NCBI GenBank assembly: GCA_015501075.1
Contig: JADNYJ010000746.1
Location: 1 to 14,277 of the forward strand
DNA: 14,277 nt
Origin: Gymnopilus junonius
Lineage: Eukaryota; Basidiomycota; Agaricomycetes; Agaricales; Galerinaceae
Direction of reading: 5' to 3'
The stretch's first letter is position 1; the number at the start of each line of letters is the position of its first letter. The notes under the pieces were generated by a model, which did not search any database, was not told the origin of the DNA, and worked only from the letters and a program-made list of their open reading frames with translations. Of this stretch, positions 1 through 10,209 are shown piece after piece. The position numbers and the translations under genes were made by a program.

Positions 1-1060
1 AAATAATATGATTAAGATAAACAGCTGGATAGTGTAGATCATAGCGCTCTCGATGATGATGCGTAAGATCCTTGACAGACTGAGCCGTGAGCTCCTGTCG
101 ATGACGCCAGTTGCACTAGAGGCTCGGTGCTGGTTCCAAATCTTCAAAGTGATCAAGCCAGTTGTCATCACATTCTGGAGGAGTGCGAGAGGGTACACAG
201 CACTGAGCAAGGCCACCCCAACATGTTCATTGACTTGGAACGGATGACTGAACCAGAACATGGTATATGCATTCACGCCTACATCATGCATGAGAATGAG
301 ACGAAGGAAACGGAACCGCAGCAGTCGCTGGTACATACCGATGGCACACAGTAATAGAAGTGTGGGTACCGTGATCACCCAAGGATTCGAATCCCATACA
401 AAGTAGCAACGGTAGATCTAATTTTGTAAAGTTGCTTGATGAGCTGGATGTCTACATTGAACGATGAATGCTCACAACTAGAGCGTCACCTATCCATGAC
501 ATTAGACATAATAGGATGTTGTTGGCCATACTGTCCCATCTTGATAAATCGATGTAGTAGATTAGAGGTCCTTGCGGTTCGACAAGGAGTATGAAAGCCC
601 GCGTATACCGATACATTTGTAGGACTAGTAGACAAAGCATGTCAGTCTGATGGACCATTGAGTAACATACAAATTCAATACTGACACAAGTGAAATGTTG
701 AAACAAAATACATCAACCAAGTCGCCATCAGGAAGATCTAAACGAAATAATGCAGCATGCTCAATATATAGTCCTTGCTTCGCACAAAAGAGGGCAACAT
801 TACCAAGCTCGATAAACGCCTTGCCTGGCTTGTTGATCTTCTTTTCAACATCACACGCATGGCCAGGGCGAAAAGACTTGTGTAGACGCCTGGCAAATGT
901 CACCTTTTAGATTAACAAACTCAAAGGGAGACGTTGTCGCTGCACCATGGAAAAACATCTGCCCAGAAAAATGAGTAAGGCTAGGGGAACCAATGGACAA
1001 AAGGTTAGTACGCACCTCTACCCACACCGCAATAGTGTACGCAACATCCAGTCGAATCAT
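1..1060 (-). CDS. Multi-spanning (7-TM-like) membrane protein of an Agaricomycete family, 5' part, runs off the left edge
   Basis: No function is assigned to this integral membrane protein; it may be receptor-like. Exons on the minus strand: 1060-1016, 958-946 (13 nt), 889-804, 737-686, 624-476, 417-339, 278-1. The six introns are 57, 56, 66, 61, 58 and 60 bp, all GT-AG, and every phase closes, giving 234 residues without a stop. Hydrophobic segments lie near residues 7-34, 49-80, 95-121, 126-150, 161-188 and 211-234; a seventh would be outside the window. Recognisable family landmarks are LSRWDSMANN followed by GDALVIYRCYFVW (loop and third segment), a TTGLITLKIWNQHRAS stretch closing segment five, and the RIIIESAMIYTIQ start of segment six. 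The ATG at 1060 is chosen because it opens the frame just before segment one and follows a pyrimidine tract; an additional upstream exon cannot be excluded. Family recognition is from pattern memory, not a search. Confidence 0.85.
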
Positions 1061-1531
1061 CTTATCCGCCTACAGTATAAAGAGGGAAAAAGTTGACGAC
1101 ACAGCGCCCGGCTGGCAATTTCTATCGATCGTTATGGCGGTAGAGAGTTGACAGCGGGGATTCAGTACCACATACACGTCTCGGGACCATCATATGGTAT
1201 ATATTCGATTGAACCCTTCGGCAGATGAGTTCATCCCTGCATGAGCAAATGTCAAATGGGAGCCGATTTCATTGCGGTGGGAGAATACCGCATTTTACCG
1301 GGAGAACATGGAGATGGCCGAATGATCTGAGCCATAAGCGAGAGAATTTCGTCAGTTGGTTAACTGAACATATGACTGACGATGTGTCGGTCCCGACTAT
1401 TTACCGGAAGCTTCAAAAAATCGTAGACCACCAACGGGAAAATTTGCCAAAAAAATTCTAGAATTTCGAAAAATTGGAGTGAATGGCTTGCGTATAGAGG
1501 TTTCCTACTCCTAGAAAATTTTACTTCAATA
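1061..1531. other. Intergenic stretch upstream of the membrane-protein gene
   Basis: This should include the promoter of the minus-strand membrane-protein gene. Read on the minus strand, a short pyrimidine-rich tract lies immediately upstream of the ATG at 1060. A 78-codon open frame on the plus strand at 1225-1461 shows no recognisable domain, introns or family resemblance, and I do not call it a gene. The right part (from about 1430) is rich in AAAATT-type sequence like the interior of the neighbouring transposable element. Confidence 0.5.
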
Positions 1532-1557
1532 CAGTCGCGGACAAACAAACACGACAA
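1532..1557 (+). repeat. Left terminal inverted repeat of the mariner-type element
   Basis: This 26-bp repeat starts CAGTCGCGGACAAAC and is directly preceded by TA at 1530-1531. It is identical to the reverse complement of 2206-2231. Beyond the 26 bp the two ends diverge. Confidence 0.9.
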
Positions 1558-2205
1558 TAAAGGTCAAATACCTTCAAAATTTCCGAAAATAGTTGGAATC
1601 GACGCGGATTGATGAGAGGAATCTGGCGGTAAAGTTTCATTAAATTCCAACGAACCGATCCTTGGGAAATCGCCAAATACAGTTTTCGCGCTGTCAAAAA
1701 TTGGCCGACCCCTTAAATTTGCTCCAAAATTCACCAAAAATTGCGTAATCGACTCCTTTTGACGAGCTGATTATGATTCCACAAAAATAACAATATTCTA
1801 ACGAGTCATTTCCACGCAAAATATTCATAAAGATAGGCTTAAAAAGGAAAAGAATCCCGTGATACGTCAGGTGGTTGGTGTCTGCCTGGCAACGGCAACT
1901 TTTCTCAACCCTCCCCATATTCTCTCTCAACCTTTTTGTACGAATCTCATCTTAATCTATCCCTGGGACAGCTCTGGGATGCGGTGCGAGGTTCACACAC
2001 CATTGGCTGTCAAGTTGACACTCATCCTACTCGTTTATGACCCTTACATGGCCGAAAATTTTGAAGATTTGGGCCAAAAATTTGGCCGCACCCAACGGCT
2101 CGTGGGAAAAATTTCGGAGGTGTGTTTTTCGACATATTTCGACATTCTGAACAAGAATCTGAAGACAGAATGCCAAAATTTTGTCGGGTTGCCGGGATAC
2201 CGAAG

Positions 2206-2231
2206 TTGTCGTGTTTGTTTGTCCGCGACTG
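2206..2231 (-). repeat. Right terminal inverted repeat of the mariner-type element
   Basis: The 26-bp mirror of the left repeat ends GTTTGTCCGCGACTG and is directly followed by TA at 2232-2233. Confidence 0.9.
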
Positions 2232-3883
2232 TAGGAGACCATGTACATGTCAACCTGGGAAGTGTGAGAAATGAAGTCAATTTGGATATCCGGAGCGTGT
2301 CGTCGGAAGTCGACAGGGTCGCCCTTTGGTTGTTCCTGTGAAGCGGCGTAATACGACTAGGCACCTACCACAACACAGTGATATCAAATGCAAAGGGAAT
2401 GTCAACCAAGGTCAACCACCCAATTGAATAGCAAATGGCCCTGGGCTCCTGGAGTCTGCGTTGGATACAGTCTTCCGTTAACGGCACCAAACTTGGACGC
2501 AATAAACGTTAACGTTCTAGGACGTGGCGCACCGGTGTCATCAGAAATGGCTTGAACAAAGGAAAGCTTTCGACAAAATTGGCGGAATGGATCAGCAACA
2601 CAAAGTAGTCAGCATGGTGTAAGAAATCCACGGCTCCTAACTACAGCATAAGATATTGGTTTCCTTTGGAAAAAAGAGATCCCAAATAGTTGGCGCACAA
2701 CGTGAGCATGAGCAACCAAAGATCCTTACTCCCAGCCAACGAGACGCGTTCAAATCTCGGTGGATGCAGAATCTATGCCATGCGAACACCTTATGATGGG
2801 TGTCTAGATGCCTGAAATAAAAAGGTTGACAGTCCTTGCGTGTTGCCAAACCACAGCTTGGCTAAAGGCTTCCGAAGGCCTAAAACGAAATATACGTTGA
2901 GAACCTCCCAAGGCAGTTTTCAAATCAAAAGCTGCGATAAAACCGGGTTTGGACAACAGGACACATGAGCCAACACATGCAGGTCATCGTGAGCGGCAAG
3001 CTCCAGAGTGGGGAATGACACCGAGCCGTCTTCCGTGCTATTTTTATAGAACTCGTCTCGGTCTGTCGCTCGAGGCGGTACCGAACACATAAAGGTCCCG
3101 CAATCATGGTCATTGAAGCATTCGGGAAGACTGATCAATCACCGAAGAGTGAGCAAGGTTGCCTCCACGAATAGAAATAGGGTTTGTATATGTTAACTGA
3201 TTGACGGCCAGCATGTTAACGCATTTAACTCATTTATCGTCGACGGCAGAGTGAATGATCGCCTTGTGGAATATTATAGAATTTAGGGTCGAGGTCACCT
3301 CCGAGGATCTGACCGATTTTTGTTCCAGTAAGTATTGCTCCAGACTGTGAGAGGAAGACATATTGGGGCCGACCACGGGTAGGAAACTTGAGACGAAGCT
3401 GAGAAGTGTTCGTTGTGGGAGAAAACTTCCGACTCGAAAATGTACCCCATCTTCGCTCTCCGCGCCGACGACTGGGAAGCCGCTCCGCATTAACTACGGC
3501 ACCAACGCGTCGGGAAGCCATCAACTTTCACAGGTATTGCAAGTATAGCGTTGAACATACAAACTTTCAAGTTGATATGTTTTCCGAAAGTGAGCAAGGG
3601 TGCGGTCTTTCATATCCTCGGAGCAATAGACTTGTGATTCAATTTAAACGCTGAGAGCTTAGCGTCCGATGACAGGCGACAAGGTCTCGAGACTAGGGGA
3701 AGAGCCAGTCAGACAAGCCTGCATCACAGAAAGTATCTGCAGGCTGCTACAGTGGCTGCGCAAGCCTGAGTGAGTACTTGCTGCGAATATGCACGGAGCT
3801 AAGAATGAGATTCCAAGAGCAGCCAAGATTGGAAGAGGTCACTCTGTTTTCGGCGCCATGTGTAGAGCAGAGAATTGGTTGGG
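2232..3883. other. Long gene-poor intergenic region; possible decayed exon on the minus strand
   Basis: I see no gene with a convincing exon-intron structure here. Open frames are short, overlap in several frames and lack recognisable domains. The only stretch with some protein-like character is on the minus strand at about 3138-2920, where a frame contains FPTLELAAHDDLHVLAHVS followed by a Cys-Pro-Asn run. That pattern recalls the leucine-rich segments of basidiomycete F-box-like proteins, but no F-box or neighbouring exon supports it, so at most it is a relic. A short direct repeat GTCAACCAAGGTCAACCA starts at 2401. An 8-bp stem lies at 3716-3723/3738-3745 and is of a length expected by chance. 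Confidence 0.4.
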
Positions 3884-4109
3884 AGCAACTTTTATATATC
3901 AACTACAAGTTGCTGCAGCCAAATTGGAGTTATGTAAGTAAAATCGGTTAGATTAGATTACGAATCTGATAATGGTTTACGGATCACGTGGTAGTATCGC
4001 GGAGAATTTGCGGCAACCACGTTCATTTAACGTTATACTCCTCTGCGACTGTGTTTTTTCTATCTTTCCTCTCCTTTTGTCTTTCTTTTCTCTTTACTTC
4101 ATACTTTCG
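3884..4109 (+). promoter_or_regulatory. Probable promoter and 5' leader of the NYN-domain gene
   Basis: A TATA-like TTTATATATC lies at 3891-3900, about 210 bp before the chosen ATG, inside the loop of an 8-bp inverted repeat (3884-3891/3907-3914). A CACGTG E-box, the core recognised by bHLH factors, is at 3985-3990. A strong C+T tract covers about 4052-4104 and ends just before the ATG, an arrangement usual for fungal leaders. An upstream ATG at 3972 is in frame, but its first 46 codons only translate the pyrimidine tract into a hydrophobic, low-complexity peptide, so I treat that part as leader. Confidence 0.5.
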
Positions 4110-7100
4110 ATGATGAGTGAGACCACGAGCTCGCCGTCTGTACATCTCCATCCAGTATCGCCGTCTTCCGAGTCCTCACTATCTTCTGCGGATTCAGCGC
4201 CCCGTTCAGAACCCACATCCGACGAACAACCAGACCTCGGCGCATTCACTGCCGTTTTGCGGGAATGGACGCATTTACAACCTTTTCCAAGGATTCCTGT
4301 TCAAGTACGCTCAGCAACGAGTTCTACGACACCCACCTTCCAGCCCGATCAAAGTGTTGTGGGGAGCGAATATAACGTTGGCAGAGGTCGCAGGAGAAAT
4401 AGCCGCACTAGTCAACGCAGTGGTTTGAGTACACTGTCGTCATTTACTCGCCCAGCAAGTAGTAGCGCCCAGCCAGAAGGCTCGACAGTGTGGAACCAGG
4501 CCCCGATCGCATCGTACCTCAACAGTGCCACTCCAAGCAATGATATGATTACTGAGGAAGATGAGGAAAGCGGCCTCAGAGAAGGCGACTATACACCCTC
4601 GCCTCCCGCTTCCAGGCCTTCTACAGCTCTGACTGTCGAGATCGCCTCTGAAGTCGACTTTCCTTCCTTTGATGGTTCCCGTGATTCTAGTCGAAATCAG
4701 CTCGATTCTTCCCCGTATTCTTACCACATGGACCCAGATATATCGCTTCCTGTGCCACTTAAAACCTATGGCCAGCGTCTTGATTCACGAGAGACCGCTC
4801 ATCGTGACGAGGAATTGGAAAATGCGTCACTGCATTTGAACGGTAGCCACGGACAAAATACTTCCCTTACATCAAGAGATTTCGTTCGCCAGGAGGGTCC
4901 CTATTCTGAGACCTCTTCATTGCCAAGTCATAGTCGTTATCAAAGCCAAGCAGAACTAACCAGTATTCAGCTGCAGTCTCAAGTCATCCACCTTCAACTA
5001 TTGCCACCTCTTCATCTGAATCTCTATCCTTTCCCGTTCAGAATCCTACTTCATCCACCTTTTTACCTTCGAACTTATCTCTGCATGTTCCTCAAAGACA
5101 TAATTTACATTCTAACAATGGTTCGGGGTCCGGCAATTCTTCTACTTCCACATCGACCATGATAACTGCACTACTGAACAGAAGTCGAAACCCTCTTCAA
5201 CGCGCGACTTCTGATTCCTCCACTGTCACAACAGATTCTGTCTTGTCATCAGATTTCTCTTTGATTTCCTATCAAATACCCGAGACGCCTTCCATTACTT
5301 AATGACGAGGAGGTTGATCCTGATCAGAATATTACACAAGGGGCTCCTGCGGCACAATCGCAGCTTAGCCGTCCTCCGGCCAGTACCAAATCATTTTCCC
5401 TCGTCAAGCACTAGTTTGCCTTCGACATCTGCCGCTTCAGGATCTCTGTCCCTGAAGACCCAGAAATCCATCGATTCATCGACTTCTAGTTCACATACAG
5501 ACTTTCCTGCTTTTGGTTGAGCAAGCCCAACCGACCCTCCTCCAACCTTTTCGTGTATCAGGAGCATCTCACCTTTCCTCTTTTTCTTCAAATGTTTCAC
5601 CACTTCCTAATCCTTACTCTCCAATACCTCCTCAAAGGCGCGTCATGTCAGGAGAGACCTCTTCTGCCCCATTATCGCTGGACGACAACGTCGGAGGTCC
5701 GACAGTGGTCAGAGAGTTTGACATTGTCAACGATTTGGGCACACCTGGAGAACAGGTATCGGAATTAGAACTTTTCCAAGCTCTCGATAGAGCAACAAGG
5801 ACCGACTTGCTACCAGTCGATGATATCGAAGAAGAAGAAATTTCTGAAGTAAGACATGATCAGCTGAAGCAGGCTCGTGCTGGACTGCAGGCAACAAGAA
5901 GACATGCCCCAGCTTACGGTATGTGACCTATCACTTTCTCTAACTTCGATTTGAACGTGTCTCATTTCTTTTCAGAAGGCGAAGGTCCGTCTTCTTCTCG
6001 TGGACGACCAGCCCAGAAACAGCTTGTATCTAAACGAATTCCACACGTCGAACTTCAACTTGACGACGACGCCGATAGTGATAATGATGAAGACTATCCG
6101 TACCGATATCCCTACTCGCATACTCCTGGTTCGTATTCACAAACCAATACTCCCAAAGGTCTCCCTGTCCACGCAGACTCATCAATGCAAAGTACCTCAA
6201 CTCAGACTCTTCAACGAGCATTCGAACGTTCTAGCCTATCCTTTTCCCAACAAGATGTGCACCTACACACTTCGCATAATTTATATCTAAATGTACAACA
6301 AGAACAAGAGGCCCATAAACTGTCACAATTGCCTATGTCATCTCATACACAATCCGGACAATCTCTAACTTATTCGACGAGCCTGACAAATGGGCCAACG
6401 CAGATTCCATCACATGCACAGTCAATGCAATTTCCGACACAACACCATTTCTACTCCTATCCTTTCACGCCTGCACATCCCTCTGTAGATCAACCTTATT
6501 CTTCCTTACAGAATACAAGTGCTGCTCAAAACGAACAAGCTACTCATGATAATCATGGGTATCCACATTCTTTACTTGGGCTTCATTCCCTTCCGGCGTC
6601 ATTCCTCTCTCCGCCCCAAACGATTTGCCCAGCCTTTCCTCATTTAGTACACGCATGGCCGAACCTTTGGTTGAAAGCGATTCAATAAGCGAAGTTGCTG
6701 CTCCCGGGGAGGACATATCAGACCAGCCCTCTTTGGGCTACCTTGATGAGGCACTGAGCTTCATTGCATCTGAAAGGGCTAGATGGGGTGCTGCACGTCA
6801 GTCAGCTGCTGGCGCTGTTAGTGATTCGCAGGAAGTTGAAGGTGGGGGGTCCGACGACGACGAGGGGGGACATTAGAGGGCGAAGCTGAACTTCCACTTG
6901 TAATGGGTAAGTTGGTATTAATTTTTTGACTACTTTCCCTCCTCTCCTCTCCTCTCCTCATTTTGCCTATCGTCGATTTCACATTTCTTACGCTACACTT
7001 CGTTCTCATATCTTCCCTGAAACAATTGATCGACCAAAAGTTAAACATTTCTATACCAGATAACGAACAAGACCACCCCAAACGCAAACGTCGTCGCAAG

Positions 7101-10100
7101 AGGCCCCCAAGATCGCATGGTCTTCCTCTGGGGGCTACTGCCTCAGCAATTACTAAGTTACCTACAGCAGTGCTCAATGCAGAGGCTCTTGCTGACGAGT
7201 ACGCCAGTACGCAATTCGCGCCAGGATCATCCCCCAAGAAGAAGAGAAGGTCAAAATCGGCATCGGCATCCACATCTTCTCGCTCCTTGCTCCTTGATAA
7301 TCCAAATAAGAGCAAGGCTAAGGTCAGGGTCCAAGAAAAGGAGTTTCTGGTCCCACTGCCCGGTCTTCCTGTAACAATTTTGCGACGGCCCGTGGAAGGT
7401 CGATTGTCAGATATCGACGACCTGAAGACGCCGACTAATGGAACAGACGTTATCGGTGGAATAGCTATAGGTTCTGTAGATGGGTCGTCCATCAACCTTG
7501 TAGGAAAGAAAGGAAGACGCGTGGGAAGGAGGGAAAGAGAAAGAGAAAAGAAGAAAAGAGATACGGAGAAGGAGCAAGGCAATAAAAAGGACGAGGACCC
7601 GACTGTGGAGGATTTTAATATTGGAATCGAGTATGATGATGATGATAACGATGATGGAGTAGAACCACAGGACGACGAGGACGATGATCAAGGAGAGAAT
7701 GATAGCCTTTCAAACATGGCCCTTCTCCAGCCACCCCTGCGAAAACGAGATCGGAGTCGACGGAGGAGAGGCCGAGATGCACATATCCACACTTTAGTCG
7801 GCGTTGGAGAAACCGGTACCTACAAGAGTACTCCTTCGACACCGATGAAGTCTGACTTTGACGACGCAGGACTTACCGGTGAGAAGGAGGAGGGTACTCT
7901 CCCAGAGATCAAGGCAGAGGTGGAGAATAATCATGAAGATGTGTTCGTTTCCAAGCCTAATGAGGGGCCAGTTGGAGAGAAGAAGAAACGTACTCGTACA
8001 AAGCGCACTAAGACCTTGGCGCATGCGAGATCGGACCCACAACTGCATCTGGAAAGCGACATAGTACTTGGCGAAGATTCAAGCGACGTTGCAGCTGCAC
8101 AATCTAGGAAAGGGAAGAACAGGGCCCATGTCGAAAATACTACAGATAGCTCAGATAAGCACCTTTTATCGAAAACCTTTAGTGCTTCTTCTGGCCTTGC
8201 TTTCTTGACGAATCGGTCGGCTGACACCGCCGTTCCTCATACTTTTCCACCTGAGAGCAAACGTGGCCGCCTTCTAACCCTCGCCAAGAAACTCAGTCAG
8301 TTATTTCCGGAACAGCGGGAAGAACTTGGCAGGGTTATTACGAGGATTGAAAAACAAGGCGCAGCTCCGACCAAGACAAGCAAGAAAGCCTTGAGTGCTG
8401 ACATTGCAACAGACTATGGCATGATCAAGTCTTCTCCTGTTGCCATTCCTGGAGTGAAGAGACGAAGGTCGAAGAAAGGTCATTACAGGACAGGCAGTGA
8501 GGGTACTGCAGGGGAAAGTCTTGATTTTGACGATCCAGTTGAAGACGTCACTATCGCTATTAGGAGAGAAGAACGCGTCCGATTTTCTGGGATAGAAGAG
8601 GAAGATGACGATGAAGAAGTTGATCCGAGAGGCCTTCCACCTAGGAAAAATGATGCCTTAATTCACGTTTTCATCGACCAGTATGTTTCAACGTATTTTG
8701 TTGATGTATGTTCTGACCAGTAATCTTCAGCTCAAACATCCTAATCGGTCTGTTGTCGCATCTAAAGCGGCACGCACCCCAGCGCAAAATTGCTGCGAGA
8801 GGACGACCTCTCCCTGCTGTTGTTACGAAAGCTACAACTTCGATCAACGGTATTGACAAGTCGGACCCTGCGGCTGCGTTCGCCGCCGTGAAACCTACGA
8901 GCACTCGACCTCTGCCTGTACCTGTTCCAGGCGAAGCCAGCTCTTGTAAACAAGGGGTAGAACCTCCAATTCCACTGCCATCTTTTGCAACAATATCACG
9001 CTCTTTACCAGCTGCATCGTTTCTTGGTGCATCGATGTCAGGAAAAGACAAGAAATTGTCATCCGGAGATCCTACAAATCAACACGAAAAAGAGGTAAAC
9101 TCTGACAGTCATGGATACGCTTCAGTTGATCATGACGACGACGATGCTGGTGGGCCAGTATCTTTGTTCGTTGGATCGCTCAAAGCCAATAAGGAGAAGA
9201 GACCTCCCAAGCACCTGTGGCACTCAGCTCTAACGTTGATTCTGGAAAGAGGCAGGGCCGTTACTCGTATGTAACCCTTACAATTATTTGCATCATCTTG
9301 GCTCTTACACGTTCATTTGGCTTTAGGGAGAGTTGTTGTCACTTCAAGCCCTCTGTACCAACCAATGGAGAGCATTGAACGACTGGGCTATGAGTTACGT
9401 GTCTTTATCAGGGTTCCTGATCTCGGTATGAACCGACTACTTTACGTTCTCAAGTGTCCTTCCTGACTGACCGTTGTAGGCAATGGCATGGACCGTGAAA
9501 GGCATCGGGACAAGGATCGCGGTGGATCAGGAAAATCTAACGGTGGAGGTAAAAGCAACCAATCAAGCCCAGCGACTACGTCATCACTGTCTACGTTGGC
9601 TGCGTCCACCAAGAGAGCGCGGAGCATTGGCCATGTGCGACAGCTTTCCGGCAACACAAGTACTGAGAGCGGTAGTGGAGGCGCAGGGTCAGGTAACGCG
9701 TCAGGAGGCGGAGGCCATTCTCATGCAGCAATGACCAACGGAACGTCACAGATGAAAATCAAATATCGTGAACAGGGTGTCGACGAACTTCTGCAGCTGA
9801 AGCTGCACCAGGCGTTGGCAGCTACTGACGATGTGCCTGAAGGATCAACGATCGTGCTTGCCACCGGCGACGGTAATATGGGCCAGTTCAATGAAGAAGG
9901 TTTTCTGGGTGAGTTGCTTCCTTAACCTTTGATCCAACTTTGAAGTCATGGACCAATTTCAGGTCCTGTTCGAACTGCCCTAAGGCGTGGATGGAAAGTT
10001 GAACTATATGCTTGGGAGGATGGTTTGAGTGAGTTCTGGATTGATATCAAGGCATCTCGCAAAAGTGTTGATAACCCTCTGCACCGACAGGTCGCGCTTG

Positions 10101-10209
10101 GAGACGTGAATTTGGGATAGGTAGTGAATGGGGCAGAAATGGAATGTTCCAGATTATTGGAATGGAGCAATTCTCCAGTGTACTAGTGGAGGCGTCTGGA
10201 TGGTCCTGA
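4110..10209 (+). CDS. Large NYN-domain (PIN-like ribonuclease fold) protein, nuclear-looking, with a frame-disrupted N-terminal third
   Basis: Likely an RNA-processing or RNA-binding protein with a possible metal-dependent endoribonuclease domain; substrate unknown. Exons from 7060 on are clean: 7060-8680, 8731-9266, 9327-9425, 9480-9908, 9963-10028, 10091-10209 (stop TGA), with GT-AG introns of 50, 60, 54, 54 and 62 bp. Upstream are exon 5976-6906 and introns 5919-5975 (57 bp) and 6907-7059 (153 bp). The NYN signature is in pieces. HVFIDHSNILIG spans the 8681-8730 intron, with Asp at 8676-8678. The block LWHSALTLILERG to SPLYQPMESIERLGYELRV follows at about 9217-9408. REQGVDELL has Glu at 9770-9772 and Asp at 9782-9784. 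ATGDGNMGQF has Asp at 9869-9871, and LRRGWKVELYAWEDGLSRAW closes the domain. Basic NLS-like clusters PKRKRRRKRPP (from 7077) and PKKKRRSKS (from 7233), an Asp/Glu run near 7630-7690 and a helical block KKLSQLFPEQREELGRVI (about 8290-8343) precede it. The start at 4110 (second ATG 4113) follows the pyrimidine tract. Between 4110 and 6906 the frame changes near 4927-4970, 5262-5300, 5385-5412, 5500-5518, 6580-6600 and 6864-6869. Decay and sequence error are both possible. Confidence 0.88.
6907..7059 (+). other. Long intron of the NYN gene with a CTCCT repeat tract
   Basis: GT-AG intron with donor GTAAGT and acceptor ATACCAG. At 153 bp it is nearly three times the length of the others in the window. 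It contains a short pentanucleotide run (CTCCT repeated about four times, 6940-6959). Phase 1 on both sides joins a codon for Asp. The repeat may account for the extra length. Confidence 0.7.

Larger units (their letters stand above)
1532..2231. mobile_element. Tc1/mariner-type MITE (non-autonomous DNA transposon), 700 bp
   Basis: The left end (1532-1557) begins CAGTCGCGGACAAACAAAC and is repeated as a perfect 26-bp inverted copy at 2206-2231. Both ends are flanked directly by the dinucleotide TA (1530-1531 and 2232-2233), the target-site duplication of the Tc1/mariner superfamily, whose terminal repeats commonly start with CAGT. The interior is AT-rich with many AAAATTT/CCAAAAATT motifs, including a near-palindrome GGCCAAAAATTTGGCC at 2072-2087. 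It encodes no transposase: the longest open frame (1859-2341) runs through the right terminal repeat into flanking DNA and has no DDE/D signature. It therefore looks like a deletion derivative or MITE that needs a transposase in trans. The intact repeats suggest a fairly recent insertion. Confidence 0.86.

Noticed and set aside
380..396. GGATTCGAATCCC resembling a tRNA T arm
   Set aside because: It lies inside a well-supported coding exon of the membrane-protein gene, and no tRNA fold surrounds it.
1859..2341. 160-codon open frame overlapping the transposable element
   Set aside because: It crosses the right terminal repeat into flanking DNA and has no transposase motif or other recognisable domain.
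2685..2775. tRNA-like stretch with a B-box-like GTTCAAATCTCGG and an upstream TGGCGCA resembling an A box
   Set aside because: The T stem pairs at only about three of five positions, no acceptor stem forms and no anticodon arm is evident. At most it is a tRNA-derived relic.
3884..3914. Hairpin AGCAACTT/AAGTTGCT with a TATA-like loop
   Set aside because: An 8-bp stem with a loop of this size is expected several times by chance in a window this long; kept only as a note in the promoter entry.
3972..4109. Upstream in-frame ATG extending the NYN protein by 46 residues
   Set aside because: The extension is mostly a translation of the pyrimidine-rich leader and shows no conserved-looking residues; the ATG at 4110 directly after the tract is a better start.
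6818..7582. 254-codon frame on the minus strand
   Set aside because: It is antisense to the NYN exon; its Arg/Ser/Leu-rich composition mirrors the repetitive charged coding strand.
7630..7690. GAT/GAC trinucleotide-rich run, a possible microsatellite
   Set aside because: It is imperfect and encodes the acidic stretch of the NYN protein, so it is explained by coding sequence.
8671..9051. 126-codon minus-strand frame
   Set aside because: It is a shadow of NYN exons 8641-9266, which splice cleanly on the plus strand.
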